Position numbers and translations under genes: made by a program. The notes under the pieces are model-generated. The model did not search any database. It saw nothing but the letters and a program-made list of their open reading frames with translations, and was not told where the DNA came from. A stretch of 64,000 nt of DNA from CALOAD01 sp942491415 (GTDB lineage: Bacteria > Cyanobacteriota > Vampirovibrionia > Gastranaerophilales > CALOAD01): contig CALOAD010000009.1 in the NCBI GenBank assembly GCA_942491415.1, forward strand, positions 186,001 through 250,000, read 5' to 3'. Position 1 is the first letter of the stretch. Each line of letters starts with the position of its first letter. Below, piece after piece: positions 1 to 9,234 of the stretch.

Positions 1-1512
1 TAAAAGAGAACAAAGTTTTTGCTTTTTTTCAGGAGGAATTTCTTGATTTGTTTTGAAAAATTTATTTTTAATCAATATTTTTAAATTTTGATCAAAATGT
101 AGATGAATTCCACCATCCGCATCAAAAAGCTCGCAAAGATTTTTCATAAAGTAGTCGTAAACATCATCATGTTCTTTTAATTCACGTATTTTACTTATCA
201 TAGCTCTGAGTTTTTTTTCTACAGTAGAAGTTTTGAGTATAATAGCGGCAGAAAAATACATTTTTAAACAGGCTGATATTAAAGGCATCATATATCGTAA
301 ATTATATAATTCATGTTCGGAATATGTACGATCTTTTGAGTAGTCTGCAAAAAATAATACTGCGATAAGTTTTTTTCTGTGGAAAACCGGAAAAACAAGA
401 CCAGAGTTGATTTTTGTGCGTTCAAGGAAATCATTAAATTCTTTTAAATAGTTAGCCTTTTGATTTTTATTAAATACGAATACATTATCATTTTCTAATT
501 TTTGAAGTGCAAAAGAATCAGCTTTTTTTGATAAAAATTCAATGTTAGATATGTTTTTATAATTTTCATTTTTAAAATAAGAGCCACAACAATTTGTAAA
601 AATATTTAAATTTTGATCATAAAAGCTTAAAGTACCAACATCGCTGTTTAGCATGGTTGAAAGTTCTTGTACAATAACATTACAAGCTTGCTCAAGTTTA
701 TCTTGATTTAGTATTTGCTTTAAAACTCTATGTTGGCGATTTTCTTTTTCTCCAAAACTTTTAATTTGCTTATATAGTTTTGCTTGATACAAAACTATAG
801 CGGATTGATTAGCAATGCTCTTAAAAATTTCAATATCTTCTTTTGTTGGTTTAAAACAATGGCTGACAGTATCTATTATTAAAGCTCCTAAGAATTTATC
901 CCCATAAAGTACAGGAGCATACATTGTTGATTTGACTCCATATTCATCCATTAATAACCTTGTTAAAGGGGGAAAATTGAATTTTTCAATATTGCTTATG
1001 ACTATTATTTGACGATCATTAAAGGGTTTTTCATGGAACATTCCAAGTCTTTCAGGTGTAAAGACACAGCCTTCAATGTCTTTTATGCTTTCTTTACGTT
1101 TATAAACCTCATAATCTTGTATTGGTAGATATTCTTTTTTTATAAGATCATATTCAATAAAAAAGCACCTGTCAGATTTATAATATTCGCCGGTCTTTTG
1201 AACTATAGTTTTTAATCGATCTTTCGTCTCAAAAGAACTTATTGAAGATAAAATTAGATCTCTTAAAAACATTTCTCTACGAGCTGTTTTATTAAGCTTT
1301 TTATATTTTGGATTGAAAAAATCTTTGTCTATTCTGGAATTATGAAAAAATTGCTCATCGTTCTTGCCAAGTTTTTTTAATCCTTTAAAAACTTTGATAA
1401 GTCCCATGCAGGCAAAGGCTATGACTGTTATGGTTAAAATATCAAATAGCAAGATTAAAACTCCCAATAAGAATAATATTTGAATGATTACATCAAATAT
1501 TATTCTGTGCAT
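1..1512 (-). CDS. Membrane-anchored GAF-domain sensor, C-terminus missing
   Basis: The frame is open from an ATG at 1512 to the left edge (504 codons, no stop), so the protein continues outside the window. The start is supported by an AGGGG ribosome site 4 bases upstream. Residues about 5-42 form a hydrophobic membrane segment. Residues about 80-240 read like a GAF domain (for example the stretches MYAPVLYGDKFLGALIIDT and FKSIANQSAIVLYQA), and a second GAF-like domain seems to follow. GAF domains bind small ligands and usually feed an output such as a GGDEF, HD-GYP or kinase domain. No output domain is visible here, so it may lie beyond the edge. It is divergent from nagA. Membrane localisation and the GAF call are fairly safe; ligand and output are unknown. 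Confidence 0.75.
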   Translation of the reverse strand, partial: MHRIIFDVIIQILFLLGVLILLFDILTITVIAFACMGLIKVFKGLKKLGKNDEQFFHNSRIDKDFFNPKYKKLNKTARREMFLRDLILSSISSFETKDRLKTIVQKTGEYYKSDRCFFIEYDLIKKEYLPIQDYEVYKRKESIKDIEGCVFTPERLGMFHEKPFNDRQIIVISNIEKFNFPPLTRLLMDEYGVKSTMYAPVLYGDKFLGALIIDTVSHCFKPTKEDIEIFKSIANQSAIVLYQAKLYKQIKSFGEKENRQHRVLKQILNQDKLEQACNVIVQELSTMLNSDVGTLSFYDQNLNIFTNCCGSYFKNENYKNISNIEFLSKKADSFALQKLENDNVFVFNKNQKANYLKEFNDFLERTKINSGLVFPVFHRKKLIAVLFFADYSKDRTYSEHELYNLRYMMPLISACLKMYFSAAIILKTSTVEKKLRAMISKIRELKEHDDVYDYFMKNLCELFDADGGIHLHFDQNLKILIKNKFFKTNQEIPPEKKQKLCSLL

Positions 1513-1538
1513 TAATCCCCTATCTATATTAGGATTAG

Positions 1539-1567
1539 TTAGTTTCTATTATCAAACAGGTTATAAT
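1539..1567 (+). promoter_or_regulatory. Putative promoter of nagA
   Basis: A TATAAT -10 box at 1562-1567 with a weak -35 (TTAGTT, 1539-1544) at 17-base spacing, about 40 bases before the nagA start in the divergent gap. The -10 is perfect, the -35 poor. Confidence 0.4.
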
Positions 1568-1607
1568 CTTTTTATTTTTTAAAAAAATGAGGTAAACTAA
1601 AGAAACT

Positions 1608-2825
1608 ATGAAAGGTTTTAAAAAAATATCGTTTGATGAATATTCACAAAATAATGATGACATTGTTTTGGTCTTTGATAATGTTAAGGTTCAAAACCCT
1701 TTAATGCCTGCATTGAGGAAAAATGTAATTATTTTAAACGGTCTAATTGTAGCTATTGATAACGATGACCATAAGCTCCCGGATTCAATTAAAGCTGTTT
1801 GTAGAATTGATTGCTCAAATTTTACCTTAACTCCGGGCTTGATTGATCAACATATACATGGAGGCTATGGCTGTGATTTTAATACAGCAAATGCCGATGA
1901 TATTATTAAACTTTCACAAAAACTGCCCGCACATGGAATAACAACTATTTTGCCAACTATAATGACTGATTCTTTGTCTAAAATTAAAGATCAGATAAAC
2001 GAAATTAAAAAAGCAGATAGTCAAAAACCTTCTTTTTCTACGAAATTTCAAGGTGTGAACCTCGAAGGTCCTTTTCTCTCGCAAGAATATAAAGGAATAC
2101 AATCACCCAAGAATATATTAAAACCCACTATTGAAGATTTTAAAAAAATTGAAGATCCTTTCATCAAAATGGTTACATATTCACCTGAATTAGACGAAGG
2201 GTTTGAGTTGACTAAATATTTAACATCAAAAAATATAATACCTTCAGCCGGACATACCGGCGCAAGTGCTGAAAACATACATGCGGCTCAAAAAAATGGT
2301 TTAAAACAAACAACACATACTTTTAATGCAATGCCTGCGCTTCATCATCGCAATCCCGGGGTTATCGGCGAAGCGCTTATCAATGATGATATTTATACGG
2401 AGTTAATAACAGATTGCGTTCACGTTCATCCCATTGTGCTTGAAATAGCATTACGTTCTAAACCTATAGATAAAGTGATTTTTGTGAGTGATAGCTTGCC
2501 TTTAAATGAAGCTGAAGAGGATTTTATGGAGTTTGGCTCTCATGAAATTTTTAAAGCCGGCACAAAAGCCGTAAACAATGAAGGTGTAATGGCTGGTAGT
2601 TTAATGTTTCTGGATCAATCTTTTAAAGTATTAAAAGCACATTTAAATTTGGATTTTTCAAAGTTTATCAAATATGCATCTCAAAATGTTGCTCAAAACC
2701 TTGGATTGAATAATATCGGCTACATAAAACAAGGTAATATTGCAGATTTAGTGCTTTGGAACGGTAATCATGATGTATGTATGACTTTAATTAACGGCAA
2801 AGTAGCTTATACTGAGCAGTCTTAG
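1608..2825 (+). CDS. nagA: N-acetylglucosamine-6-phosphate deacetylase
   Basis: Removes the acetyl group from GlcNAc-6-phosphate to give glucosamine-6-phosphate, the entry step of amino sugar and cell-wall sugar recycling in the cytoplasm. The 405 residues fit the amidohydrolase family. Visible hallmarks are the metal-binding GLIDQHIHGGYG near residue 80, LEGPFLS near 152, AGHTGAS near 215, the HTFNAMPALHHRNPG block near 237, and the catalytic Asp in VSDSLP near 294. Other deacetylases usually read TDA or TDG there. No nagB lies beside it, so the next enzyme must be encoded elsewhere. The 3' end overlaps the convergent cyclase gene by 4 bases. The ribosome site is weak (GAGG about 15 bases upstream), so the start is the likely but not certain one. 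Confidence 0.93.
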   Translation: MKGFKKISFDEYSQNNDDIVLVFDNVKVQNPLMPALRKNVIILNGLIVAIDNDDHKLPDSIKAVCRIDCSNFTLTPGLIDQHIHGGYGCDFNTANADDIIKLSQKLPAHGITTILPTIMTDSLSKIKDQINEIKKADSQKPSFSTKFQGVNLEGPFLSQEYKGIQSPKNILKPTIEDFKKIEDPFIKMVTYSPELDEGFELTKYLTSKNIIPSAGHTGASAENIHAAQKNGLKQTTHTFNAMPALHHRNPGVIGEALINDDIYTELITDCVHVHPIVLEIALRSKPIDKVIFVSDSLPLNEAEEDFMEFGSHEIFKAGTKAVNNEGVMAGSLMFLDQSFKVLKAHLNLDFSKFIKYASQNVAQNLGLNNIGYIKQGNIADLVLWNGNHDVCMTLINGKVAYTEQS

Positions 2826-4702
2826 ATAGCTTGATTAACTTTTTCTAAAACTTCTTTGGTAGGTTTATAGCCTTTAATTTTGCCTACTTGATTTCTGCCG
2901 GATTCTTTAGCTACGTAAAGTCCCTGATCAGCAAATTCTATTATTTCAGTAGGTTCATCGTAATGATGTGGACAAGTAGCCACACCTAGACTTATAGTTA
3001 CATTGACAGTTATATCTTCTGAAAGTTTAAATTGTTTGTTAGCTATTGTTTTGCAAATTTTATTAGCTGTTATATACGCCTCGTCAAGATCTGTATTTGT
3101 TAGCAAAATAGCCATTTCTTCTCCACCATAACGAGCTACCAAATCAGAACTTCTGACGGATTTTTTAAGTAATTGTGCAACTTGCTTGAGCACAGCATCT
3201 CCTGCTTGGTGTCCGTATGTATCATTAAACTTTTTGAAAAAATCTATATCTATTAAAAGCAATGAGAAGCAGGCATTATATCTTTTACTGTTTTCAATAT
3301 TATTTCGCATTTGCTCTTGAAAATACCTGTGGTTATATAAACCGGTTAAACCATCTGTAGTTGCAAGTTTATATGTATATTCAAGATCTCGAGATTTATT
3401 TACATATTTGATTATGTACATAATTGTAAAGGTTAAAGTTACACCCAAAAGCGGATAAACCATATCAATCCAAATATTAAATTGATTTAAGGCTAAAGTC
3501 ACTATATAACCATACAATAAAGCGATAACAATTGTAAAAAGTGTTGCGAGTATTGAAGAGTTAAGGTTTAGTACGACTAATCCAACTATTGCCATTAAGG
3601 AAACAGCAATAATCACGTTAGAGGGCTTCGGTAATTTGCGAATGGCATTACCTTCAATCAGGTTATTAAAACTGGTTGCTTGGATTTCCACACCCGGATA
3701 TACAGCTTCTAAAGGGATACTTTTAATATCATGAGATGAAGTTACTGTTACTCCTACAAATAGAACTTTATCCTTGAAATACTCAGGTGCATATTCAGGA
3801 ATCTTGCCTTTCTCTAAGGCTTTCATTGATTTTATTATTTTATAAAAAGGGATTCTCTCAAAAGATCCACTTTTTCCATACCAATCAAGAATCATGAAAC
3901 CATTTTTATCAAGAGGAACTTTTGTATTGTCTCCGACTTTAAAATATCCGTTTTCATCTATAAAATAGTCATCATTGGGATTTTTATCTTTTGTTTTAAA
4001 ATAATCATGAGCCAGTTTTACTGCAAGATAAGGATAAAAGTCATTTTTGTATTTGCTTACAATTGGCGCTCGACGACTTATTCCATCGTTATCTCTCCAG
4101 AAATTTATATTAGCTATATTTTTAGTACCATCTATAATTTCTTTCATTATCATTCGGCAATTATTAAATTCTAATGCCGAAAAATTTATATTTGATTTAT
4201 TAATAAAATTAGCTTTTAATTTATCGGGTAAAACAGGAGGTGTTTTTGATATTGAGGATCTACCGTCAAAATTAATAGAGACATATACATTATCATTGCT
4301 AACTATTGAGTTAACAAGTTGTTTATCAAAATGCTCTAATCCTTTATCTTTGCCAATAAACATAAGATCAAAAGCAATAAATTTTACGTGTCCTTTTTCC
4401 AGATAATTTATTAAATCAGTATATGCGTTTCGACTCCAAGGCCATCTACCGTATTCATCTTCTAAAAATTCTATGCTGTTATCATCAATAGCAATAATGG
4501 CAATATCTTTGTTTACTTGAGGTCTTGTTGTTGACCATTTGAGCCTCAAATCATAGCTTTTAGACTCAATTTCTCTGAAAAAGGAGTCCATCTTAAAGAC
4601 TCCGGCTAAAAGCCATAAAACTAATATTAAAGAGACTGTAAGTATGATATAGGCAACATTTTTTGTGCTATCGTTCTTGAAAAAACTTTTGATTTTCTTC
4701 AT
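2822..4702 (-). CDS. CHASE2-GGDEF diguanylate cyclase
   Basis: Makes the second messenger c-di-GMP from two GTP in response to a signal sensed outside the cytoplasm. A membrane segment near residues 15-37 is followed by an extracytoplasmic CHASE2 domain (about 45-350, with the typical IAIDDNSIEFLEDEYGRWPW stretch). Three further membrane segments (about 360-450) lead to a C-terminal GGDEF domain. The active-site motif is GGEEM, a tolerated variant of GGEEF, and the product-inhibition site RxxD (RSSD) lies five residues before it, so the enzyme looks active and feedback-controlled. The reading frame is open to 4768, but the ATG at 4702 has a better ribosome site and puts MKKIKSFFK first. The HD-GYP protein at 52.6 kb could break the product. 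Confidence 0.9.
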   Translation of the reverse strand: MKKIKSFFKNDSTKNVAYIILTVSLILVLWLLAGVFKMDSFFREIESKSYDLRLKWSTTRPQVNKDIAIIAIDDNSIEFLEDEYGRWPWSRNAYTDLINYLEKGHVKFIAFDLMFIGKDKGLEHFDKQLVNSIVSNDNVYVSINFDGRSSISKTPPVLPDKLKANFINKSNINFSALEFNNCRMIMKEIIDGTKNIANINFWRDNDGISRRAPIVSKYKNDFYPYLAVKLAHDYFKTKDKNPNDDYFIDENGYFKVGDNTKVPLDKNGFMILDWYGKSGSFERIPFYKIIKSMKALEKGKIPEYAPEYFKDKVLFVGVTVTSSHDIKSIPLEAVYPGVEIQATSFNNLIEGNAIRKLPKPSNVIIAVSLMAIVGLVVLNLNSSILATLFTIVIALLYGYIVTLALNQFNIWIDMVYPLLGVTLTFTIMYIIKYVNKSRDLEYTYKLATTDGLTGLYNHRYFQEQMRNNIENSKRYNACFSLLLIDIDFFKKFNDTYGHQAGDAVLKQVAQLLKKSVRSSDLVARYGGEEMAILLTNTDLDEAYITANKICKTIANKQFKLSEDITVNVTISLGVATCPHHYDEPTEIIEFADQGLYVAKESGRNQVGKIKGYKPTKEVLEKVNQAI

Positions 4703-4813
4703 GTATAAAATACCTGATGGTTTATTGTCTACATGAATAATTTTAACCAATAAACAGATTATAACCAAATTTTTTGCTTAAATTAGGTGTAAATTTATTA
4801 AGATTAAAAAATA

Positions 4814-5002
4814 TCAGCCTTTAACTTTAATATAACTTTCAGGGACAATAGCTTTTCCGTATTCGTAAAAATCAATTAAAAGTTTTGATGTAATGGGATG
4901 TTGATAATGAACTAAAACTTCACCTTCAGCTCCTAAAGGTATAGAACCTTGTCCATTAGATGAAAGCTTACTGTAAATAACAATTTGATGTTTTTTAAAC
5001 AT
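4814..5002 (-). CDS. Small protein, possible SH3/KOW-like fold
   Basis: 62 residues, not recognised. The pattern of short beta strands with glycines (GAEGEVLVHY, then DFYEYGKAIVPESYIKV) resembles small SH3-like barrels found in many cyanobacteria-related genomes, but no family can be named with certainty. No signal peptide or membrane segment. It overlaps the upstream 73-codon gene by 8 bases, so the two are probably translated together. Confidence 0.5.
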   Translation of the reverse strand: MFKKHQIVIYSKLSSNGQGSIPLGAEGEVLVHYQHPITSKLLIDFYEYGKAIVPESYIKVKG

Positions 5003-5216
5003 TCAAAAGATTATCCTTTAACAGTTCTGGTGTTTTAATTTTATTTTGATTATTAGCAATTAAAAATTTCGTTAACTTTTCCAAGGAAGAATCAAGTCTT
5101 TTAGGATTATTTAAATAGCTCAAAAGGCATTCTTCGTTTATATTCATAAAATAGTTTACATCTTTAAATCTCTCTAACACGAATAGTTTGCCAAAAAATA
5201 TTTTCTTGTACATCAT
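4995..5216 (-). CDS. Small hypothetical protein
   Basis: 73 residues, mostly helical and charged, not recognised. The start is doubtful: neither the ATG at 5216 nor a later in-frame ATG at about 5147 has a clear ribosome site. The reading frame is accepted because its end overlaps the start of the next gene by 8 bases in the same direction, a usual sign of a two-gene operon. No function can be assigned. Confidence 0.4.
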   Translation of the reverse strand: MMYKKIFFGKLFVLERFKDVNYFMNINEECLLSYLNNPKRLDSSLEKLTKFLIANNQNKIKTPELLKDNLLNV

Positions 5217-5355
5217 CCAAAGGGTGAATGCTAAAGAATAACTAGGTTTAGACCATCATACAAAAGCAGGACTAAAATTATAAAAAGGTTGTAGCTCTTA
5301 ATGTTATTGGTCTAGATATAAAAAATAAATCAAACAGAAGTTTTAATTATTCTCA

Positions 5356-6240
5356 CTAATTTATTGCATCATTCACAGCTTTGAATATTTCATCGGCAAT
5401 AAATTCTATATATTCATTAGAAGTTAAGCCATTTACAATAATATCAGCAGTTTTCATTGTCGGTCTAATATACTTATCTGCTCCGATATTTACTTTTTCG
5501 TAGCAAATATCAGCAGCTTTGCCTTTTTTACCTCTGGATTCAGAGCGTTTATACCATCTGTCTTTTATAACATCATTTGGAGTATGGCAATAAATGGCAA
5601 TATCAAGAACATCTCTTAATATAGGATTAAGGGCAAAAATCCCTTCCGTTAAAATAACCTTAGCCGGTTTTTTAATCTTTCCTTCCGGTTTACTCGCACA
5701 AGTTACAAAATCGTACATCGGAGAGTGAATGCTGTTATTATTTGAAAGCTCAACAATATGCTGCTTTAAAAGTTTTAAATTAACAGCATCAGGAGTATCA
5801 AAGTCATAGCCCATATTAAGCAAGTTTTCAAGATTTCCTGCTTGTTTTAACTCTTTTGACCAGTCATGGAAGTAGTCATCACCGGTTATTAAAGTGTAAA
5901 CATCTCGATTGCCTGAAGTACATGCTTTCAAAGTATTTTCAGCAAAAGTTGTTTTCCCTGATGCTGATTCACCTGTAACTCCTATAATAATGCGTTTATT
6001 AGGGTTTAAGACTACATAACGAGCTAAGTTTTTTATAAAATCTTCCTTTATTTTCAAAAATAAAGGAATGCTTCTTTCTTGATCTTTTCTTATAACCTCA
6101 AGTAAATTTTCTGCTATAAGCTCGGCTATAAAAGATTCTCCAGAGTCAACTTGCCTGGAAGCTTCTTCTTTTAAAAAAGCCATGCCGGCAGGATCTATGG
6201 ATTGTTTTAATATATCAGATGTTTTTTGATTTTGAATCAT
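5356..6240 (-). CDS. Uridine kinase/phosphoribulokinase-family P-loop kinase
   Basis: A cytoplasmic kinase of the uridine kinase/phosphoribulokinase/pantothenate kinase superfamily. The P-loop GVTGESASGKTT lies near residues 87-98, after an N-terminal helical extension of about 80 residues that classical Udk lacks. Further family features are GDDYFHDW after the P-loop, TEGIFALNP (Walker B region) and the Arg-rich lid RWYKRSESRGKKGK. Substrate is therefore uncertain: uridine is possible, other small alcohols equally so. The frame is open to a GTG at 6252, but GGAG directly upstream of two ATGs favours the ATG at 6240. It stands alone and is divergent from the DUF115 gene. Confidence 0.75.
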   Translation of the reverse strand: MIQNQKTSDILKQSIDPAGMAFLKEEASRQVDSGESFIAELIAENLLEVIRKDQERSIPLFLKIKEDFIKNLARYVVLNPNKRIIIGVTGESASGKTTFAENTLKACTSGNRDVYTLITGDDYFHDWSKELKQAGNLENLLNMGYDFDTPDAVNLKLLKQHIVELSNNNSIHSPMYDFVTCASKPEGKIKKPAKVILTEGIFALNPILRDVLDIAIYCHTPNDVIKDRWYKRSESRGKKGKAADICYEKVNIGADKYIRPTMKTADIIVNGLTSNEYIEFIADEIFKAVNDAIN

Positions 6241-6431
6241 CATTATCTCCACCTTGTGGCTTTTAGGCTAATTTTTTAACATAGACTCATGATAATTGAA
6301 AAAACTTTAAAGTTAATGCTACTTTAATAAAATCGCAACAAAAATTAAATTGCTTAAAAAATTTTTTTTCTTATAAATCATTAACAATGGATTCTAAAAT
6401 ATTATAAATTCTCTTTCTACACCTTTAGAAA

Positions 6432-6460
6432 TTGCCTTGTTAAAAAAATATTTGTATAAT
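6432..6460 (+). promoter_or_regulatory. Promoter of the DUF115-HIT gene pair
   Basis: TTGCCT (6432-6437), 17 bases, TATAAT (6455-6460); 37 bases before the start codon at 6498. The -10 is perfect and the -35 matches four of six consensus bases. Confidence 0.55.
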
Positions 6461-6497
6461 ACTCTAAAAGTTAATCTCAATAACAGAAAGGCAATAT

Positions 6498-8240
6498 ATG
6501 TTTAATAAAAATTTGGAAGCTTTGAAAAAAAACAATCCGGGTCTGGTAAAAAAACTGGAATCCATAACAATAGATAATGCAAAAGCTAATATACAAATAT
6601 TGGAAGCGGAAAGCAAGGATATAATTATTGCTTATAATGAGATACCTCTAGATGGAGTTTATGACCCTGTCAGAGAGGCTAAAACTCTTTGGAATCGAAC
6701 AATGAAAACAGAACTTTCAAAGTATGATTATCAGGTGGTTTTTGGGCTTGGTCTCGGCTATCTTTTTAAAAGGGCTTTTGTTAATGCACCTTCTAAAATC
6801 TTGATTTATGAACCTTTTATCGATGTTATTCGTTTTGTTTTTGAATACATAGATCTTTCTAATGAGCTTCAAGAAGAAAGAGTCTTTTTATCTGACGATA
6901 TCAACGAATGCATTGATTTTATAAATAAAAAATATGTTTTAAACGATAAAGTTGAATTTCTATTAAACGAGAATTACGCGAAACTGGCTTCTGGAGAGCT
7001 TAATCAGCTCACTCAAAAACTCATAGCAACTTTAGAATCAAAAAATATTGATGGTGCAACTATTTTAAAACAAAGTAAGAGCTGGGTTATTAACTCATTA
7101 AAAAATCTACATTTATATGATAAATGTAGACCAATAAATTACCTTGAGAATAATTTTCAAGGTAAAACGGCTCTTATAGTTGCGGCAGGTCCGTCATTAC
7201 AAACAGATATTGATGAAATCAAAAAAAATCGTGATAAATTTGCTGTCTTTTCTATAAACAGAGCTGTTAAAACCCTATTGGATAACGATATAACACCTGA
7301 TTTTGTAGTTTATGCTGATCAAAGTGTGCAAAAAAATACAGTTGAAGGACTTGAGGAAAAATTGGCAAAAACTCATTTTATAGTTCAATCCAAATCACAA
7401 CATTGGCCATTGGGGCTGGCTAAAAAATCTAATTTGCTTTATTTTTCAAATACAGATGAAATAGCAAAACTTTTTTCAACAGCAACTCAAGGTGATATAA
7501 AAACTTACGAATCAGCTGGTACGACTTCAATAATTGCTTATTTAGCGGCTGAATTATTAGGATTTAGTCAATTTGTTTTCTCCGGGCTTGATCTTGCTTT
7601 TACGGGTAATCAAAAATATTCTCAAGGTGCTGATGCTCGTAATGTAGAATATCAAAACACTCTTTACATAAAAGATAAAGATGGTAATGATATCCTGACA
7701 CGTCCTGATTATGCGCTTTTCGTAAGGCAATTTGCTGAAATTTTAAATAATAGACCTCGAAAAGTTTATAATACATCTTCAGGTGCATATATAAAAGGAA
7801 TGGAATATAAATCTTTTTCGGAAGCAGTTAAAGAACTTGAATATTTTGATAAAAATATAGATGATGAAATCTTTCAAATGTTTAGTGTAACTCAACAAAA
7901 GTGGGATGGTGATATAAAAAAAATAAAAATGGCTGTAGATGCTGAACTTCAAGATATTGAAAGTATAAAAACAAATGCTCAAGACCTTTTATTATTAGCC
8001 AATTCTATCAAAAACGCAGAGGAAAGCTCGGCAGAAATAGAAGATTATACAAAAGAATCATCTAATCTACTTGTATCAGTAATGAAGAATATATTACTTT
8101 CAACAATGGTTCAAGGTGAAATGCTTGATTATACAAGAAAGGCTACAACTTCGAGTTTTGAAGACAAATTAGACGCTGATCTAAAACTTTATGAATTGAT
8201 TGTTAATTCGGTTGAATCTGTAAAACAAGCTTATAACTAA
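6498..8240 (+). CDS. DUF115/MptE-like glycosyltransferase (Maf-type)
   Basis: 580 residues of the DUF115 family, which includes archaeal 6-hydroxymethylpterin diphosphokinase MptE and bacterial motility-associated Maf glycosyltransferases that decorate flagellin with nonulosonic acids. The core motif is at about 229-275: ALIVAAGPSLQTDI, then INRAVKTLLDNDITPDFVVY. The N-terminal 200 residues match the Maf N-terminal region and the C-terminal 150 are helical and coiled-coil-like. A good ribosome site (GAAAGG) precedes the ATG. There are no flagellar or sialic/pseudaminic acid genes in the window, so the protein or lipid acceptor is unknown. A HIT gene follows 13 bases downstream in the same unit. 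Confidence 0.82.
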   Translation: MFNKNLEALKKNNPGLVKKLESITIDNAKANIQILEAESKDIIIAYNEIPLDGVYDPVREAKTLWNRTMKTELSKYDYQVVFGLGLGYLFKRAFVNAPSKILIYEPFIDVIRFVFEYIDLSNELQEERVFLSDDINECIDFINKKYVLNDKVEFLLNENYAKLASGELNQLTQKLIATLESKNIDGATILKQSKSWVINSLKNLHLYDKCRPINYLENNFQGKTALIVAAGPSLQTDIDEIKKNRDKFAVFSINRAVKTLLDNDITPDFVVYADQSVQKNTVEGLEEKLAKTHFIVQSKSQHWPLGLAKKSNLLYFSNTDEIAKLFSTATQGDIKTYESAGTTSIIAYLAAELLGFSQFVFSGLDLAFTGNQKYSQGADARNVEYQNTLYIKDKDGNDILTRPDYALFVRQFAEILNNRPRKVYNTSSGAYIKGMEYKSFSEAVKELEYFDKNIDDEIFQMFSVTQQKWDGDIKKIKMAVDAELQDIESIKTNAQDLLLLANSIKNAEESSAEIEDYTKESSNLLVSVMKNILLSTMVQGEMLDYTRKATTSSFEDKLDADLKLYELIVNSVESVKQAYN

Positions 8241-8253
8241 TATTGGAGTATTT

Positions 8254-8595
8254 ATGTATAAAGATAATTGCATTTTTTGCAAAATAGCAAAAGGCGAAAT
8301 AAAAACAAATTTTATTTTAGAAACGGATGATGTTGTTGCTTTTAATGATTTAAGACCGCAAGCTCCTATACATGCACTTGTTATTCCCAAACAGCATTAC
8401 GAAACATTGAATGAATTGAATGACGAAAAATTGATGGCGAGTTTATTAGATAGTGTAAAACAAGTAGCAGAACGTCTTGGAGTGCAAGACGGTTATAGAA
8501 CAGTTCTTAATACAGGAAAAAAAGCCGGTCAAGAAGTATTTCACATCCATTTTCATATATTGGCGGGAAGACCTTTTAAGTGGCCACCGGGTTGA
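8254..8595 (+). CDS. HIT family nucleotide-binding hydrolase
   Basis: 113 residues, the normal length for the HINT/PKCI branch of histidine-triad proteins, which hydrolyse AMP-lysine-type and other nucleoside phosphoramidates in the cytoplasm. The triad HIHFH lies near residues 98-102. The N-terminal CIFCKIAKGEI, with two Cys, is the usual zinc-binding start of this branch. GGAG lies 7 bases before the ATG. It is the second gene of a pair with the DUF115 gene and ends before a bidirectional terminator. Confidence 0.93.
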   Translation: MYKDNCIFCKIAKGEIKTNFILETDDVVAFNDLRPQAPIHALVIPKQHYETLNELNDEKLMASLLDSVKQVAERLGVQDGYRTVLNTGKKAGQEVFHIHFHILAGRPFKWPPG

Positions 8596-8620
8596 GAACG
8601 GAGTAATGCAGTCATTAAAA

Positions 8621-8654
8621 AATTAGCAGAAGTTTTTTTGCGCTAATTCTTTTT
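8621..8654. terminator. Bidirectional rho-independent terminator
   Basis: AATTAGC (8621-8627) pairs with GCTAATT (8642-8648), with a T run after it on the plus strand and an A run before it, so it can stop both the HIT unit and the convergent ogt gene. Confidence 0.6.
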
Positions 8655-8662
8655 GAGGTTTT

Positions 8663-9145
8663 TTATTCATTATGTGTTCTTTCTAAATTTATTAATTTTT
8701 CTTTTAACGCAAGACCGGGAGCGAATCCGGTTAGTTCTCCGTTTGCTCCGATTACTCTATGACAAGGAATTATAAGAGGAATTGGGTTTTTAGAATTTGC
8801 CATACCAACGGCTCGGGAAGCATTTTTATTTCCTATCATAATGGCAATATCCTTATATGTAAGAGTTTTACCATAAGGTATTTTTATAAGAGCATTCCAT
8901 ACCTTTTGTTGAAAGTCAGTTCCTTTTGGATTTATTTTTAGATTAAAGGTTTTTCTTTTGTTCTCAAAATATTCTAAAATTTGTGCTTTGTCTTGCTCAA
9001 AATAGTTATCGTTTTTAATCCACTTCGAGTCAATTTCAAATTTTCTTTGTTCTTCATTTGTTTCAAGATGAAGGAATGATAATCCTTTATTATCTCCTGC
9101 CAAAATAACATCGCAAAATGTTGTCTCGAATTTTGTATAGTACAT
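8663..9145 (-). CDS. ogt: Methylated-DNA--[protein]-cysteine S-methyltransferase
   Basis: Repairs O6-alkylguanine in DNA by moving the alkyl group to its own cysteine, a one-use reaction. The active site PCHRVIGANGELTGFAPG is complete near residues 126-143, preceded by the helix-turn-helix region GKTLTYKDIAIMIGN. 160 residues is the usual Ogt length, without the Ada regulatory domain. The frame extends to a TTG at 9172, but the ATG at 9145 has an AAAGGA ribosome site 9 bases upstream. Single-gene unit. Confidence 0.93.
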   Translation of the reverse strand: MYYTKFETTFCDVILAGDNKGLSFLHLETNEEQRKFEIDSKWIKNDNYFEQDKAQILEYFENKRKTFNLKINPKGTDFQQKVWNALIKIPYGKTLTYKDIAIMIGNKNASRAVGMANSKNPIPLIIPCHRVIGANGELTGFAPGLALKEKLINLERTHNE

Positions 9146-9234
9146 TATGAATTTTCCTTTTGTGTTTGGCAATTCTATAAATTCTCAAACAAAGACAGAA
9201 TTAATTAAAAAATTAATGATTTAAATTATTTAAA

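Noticed and set aside
4047..4406. 119-codon open frame on the plus strand
   Set aside because: It lies antisense inside the CHASE2 domain, has no family features and no ribosome site.
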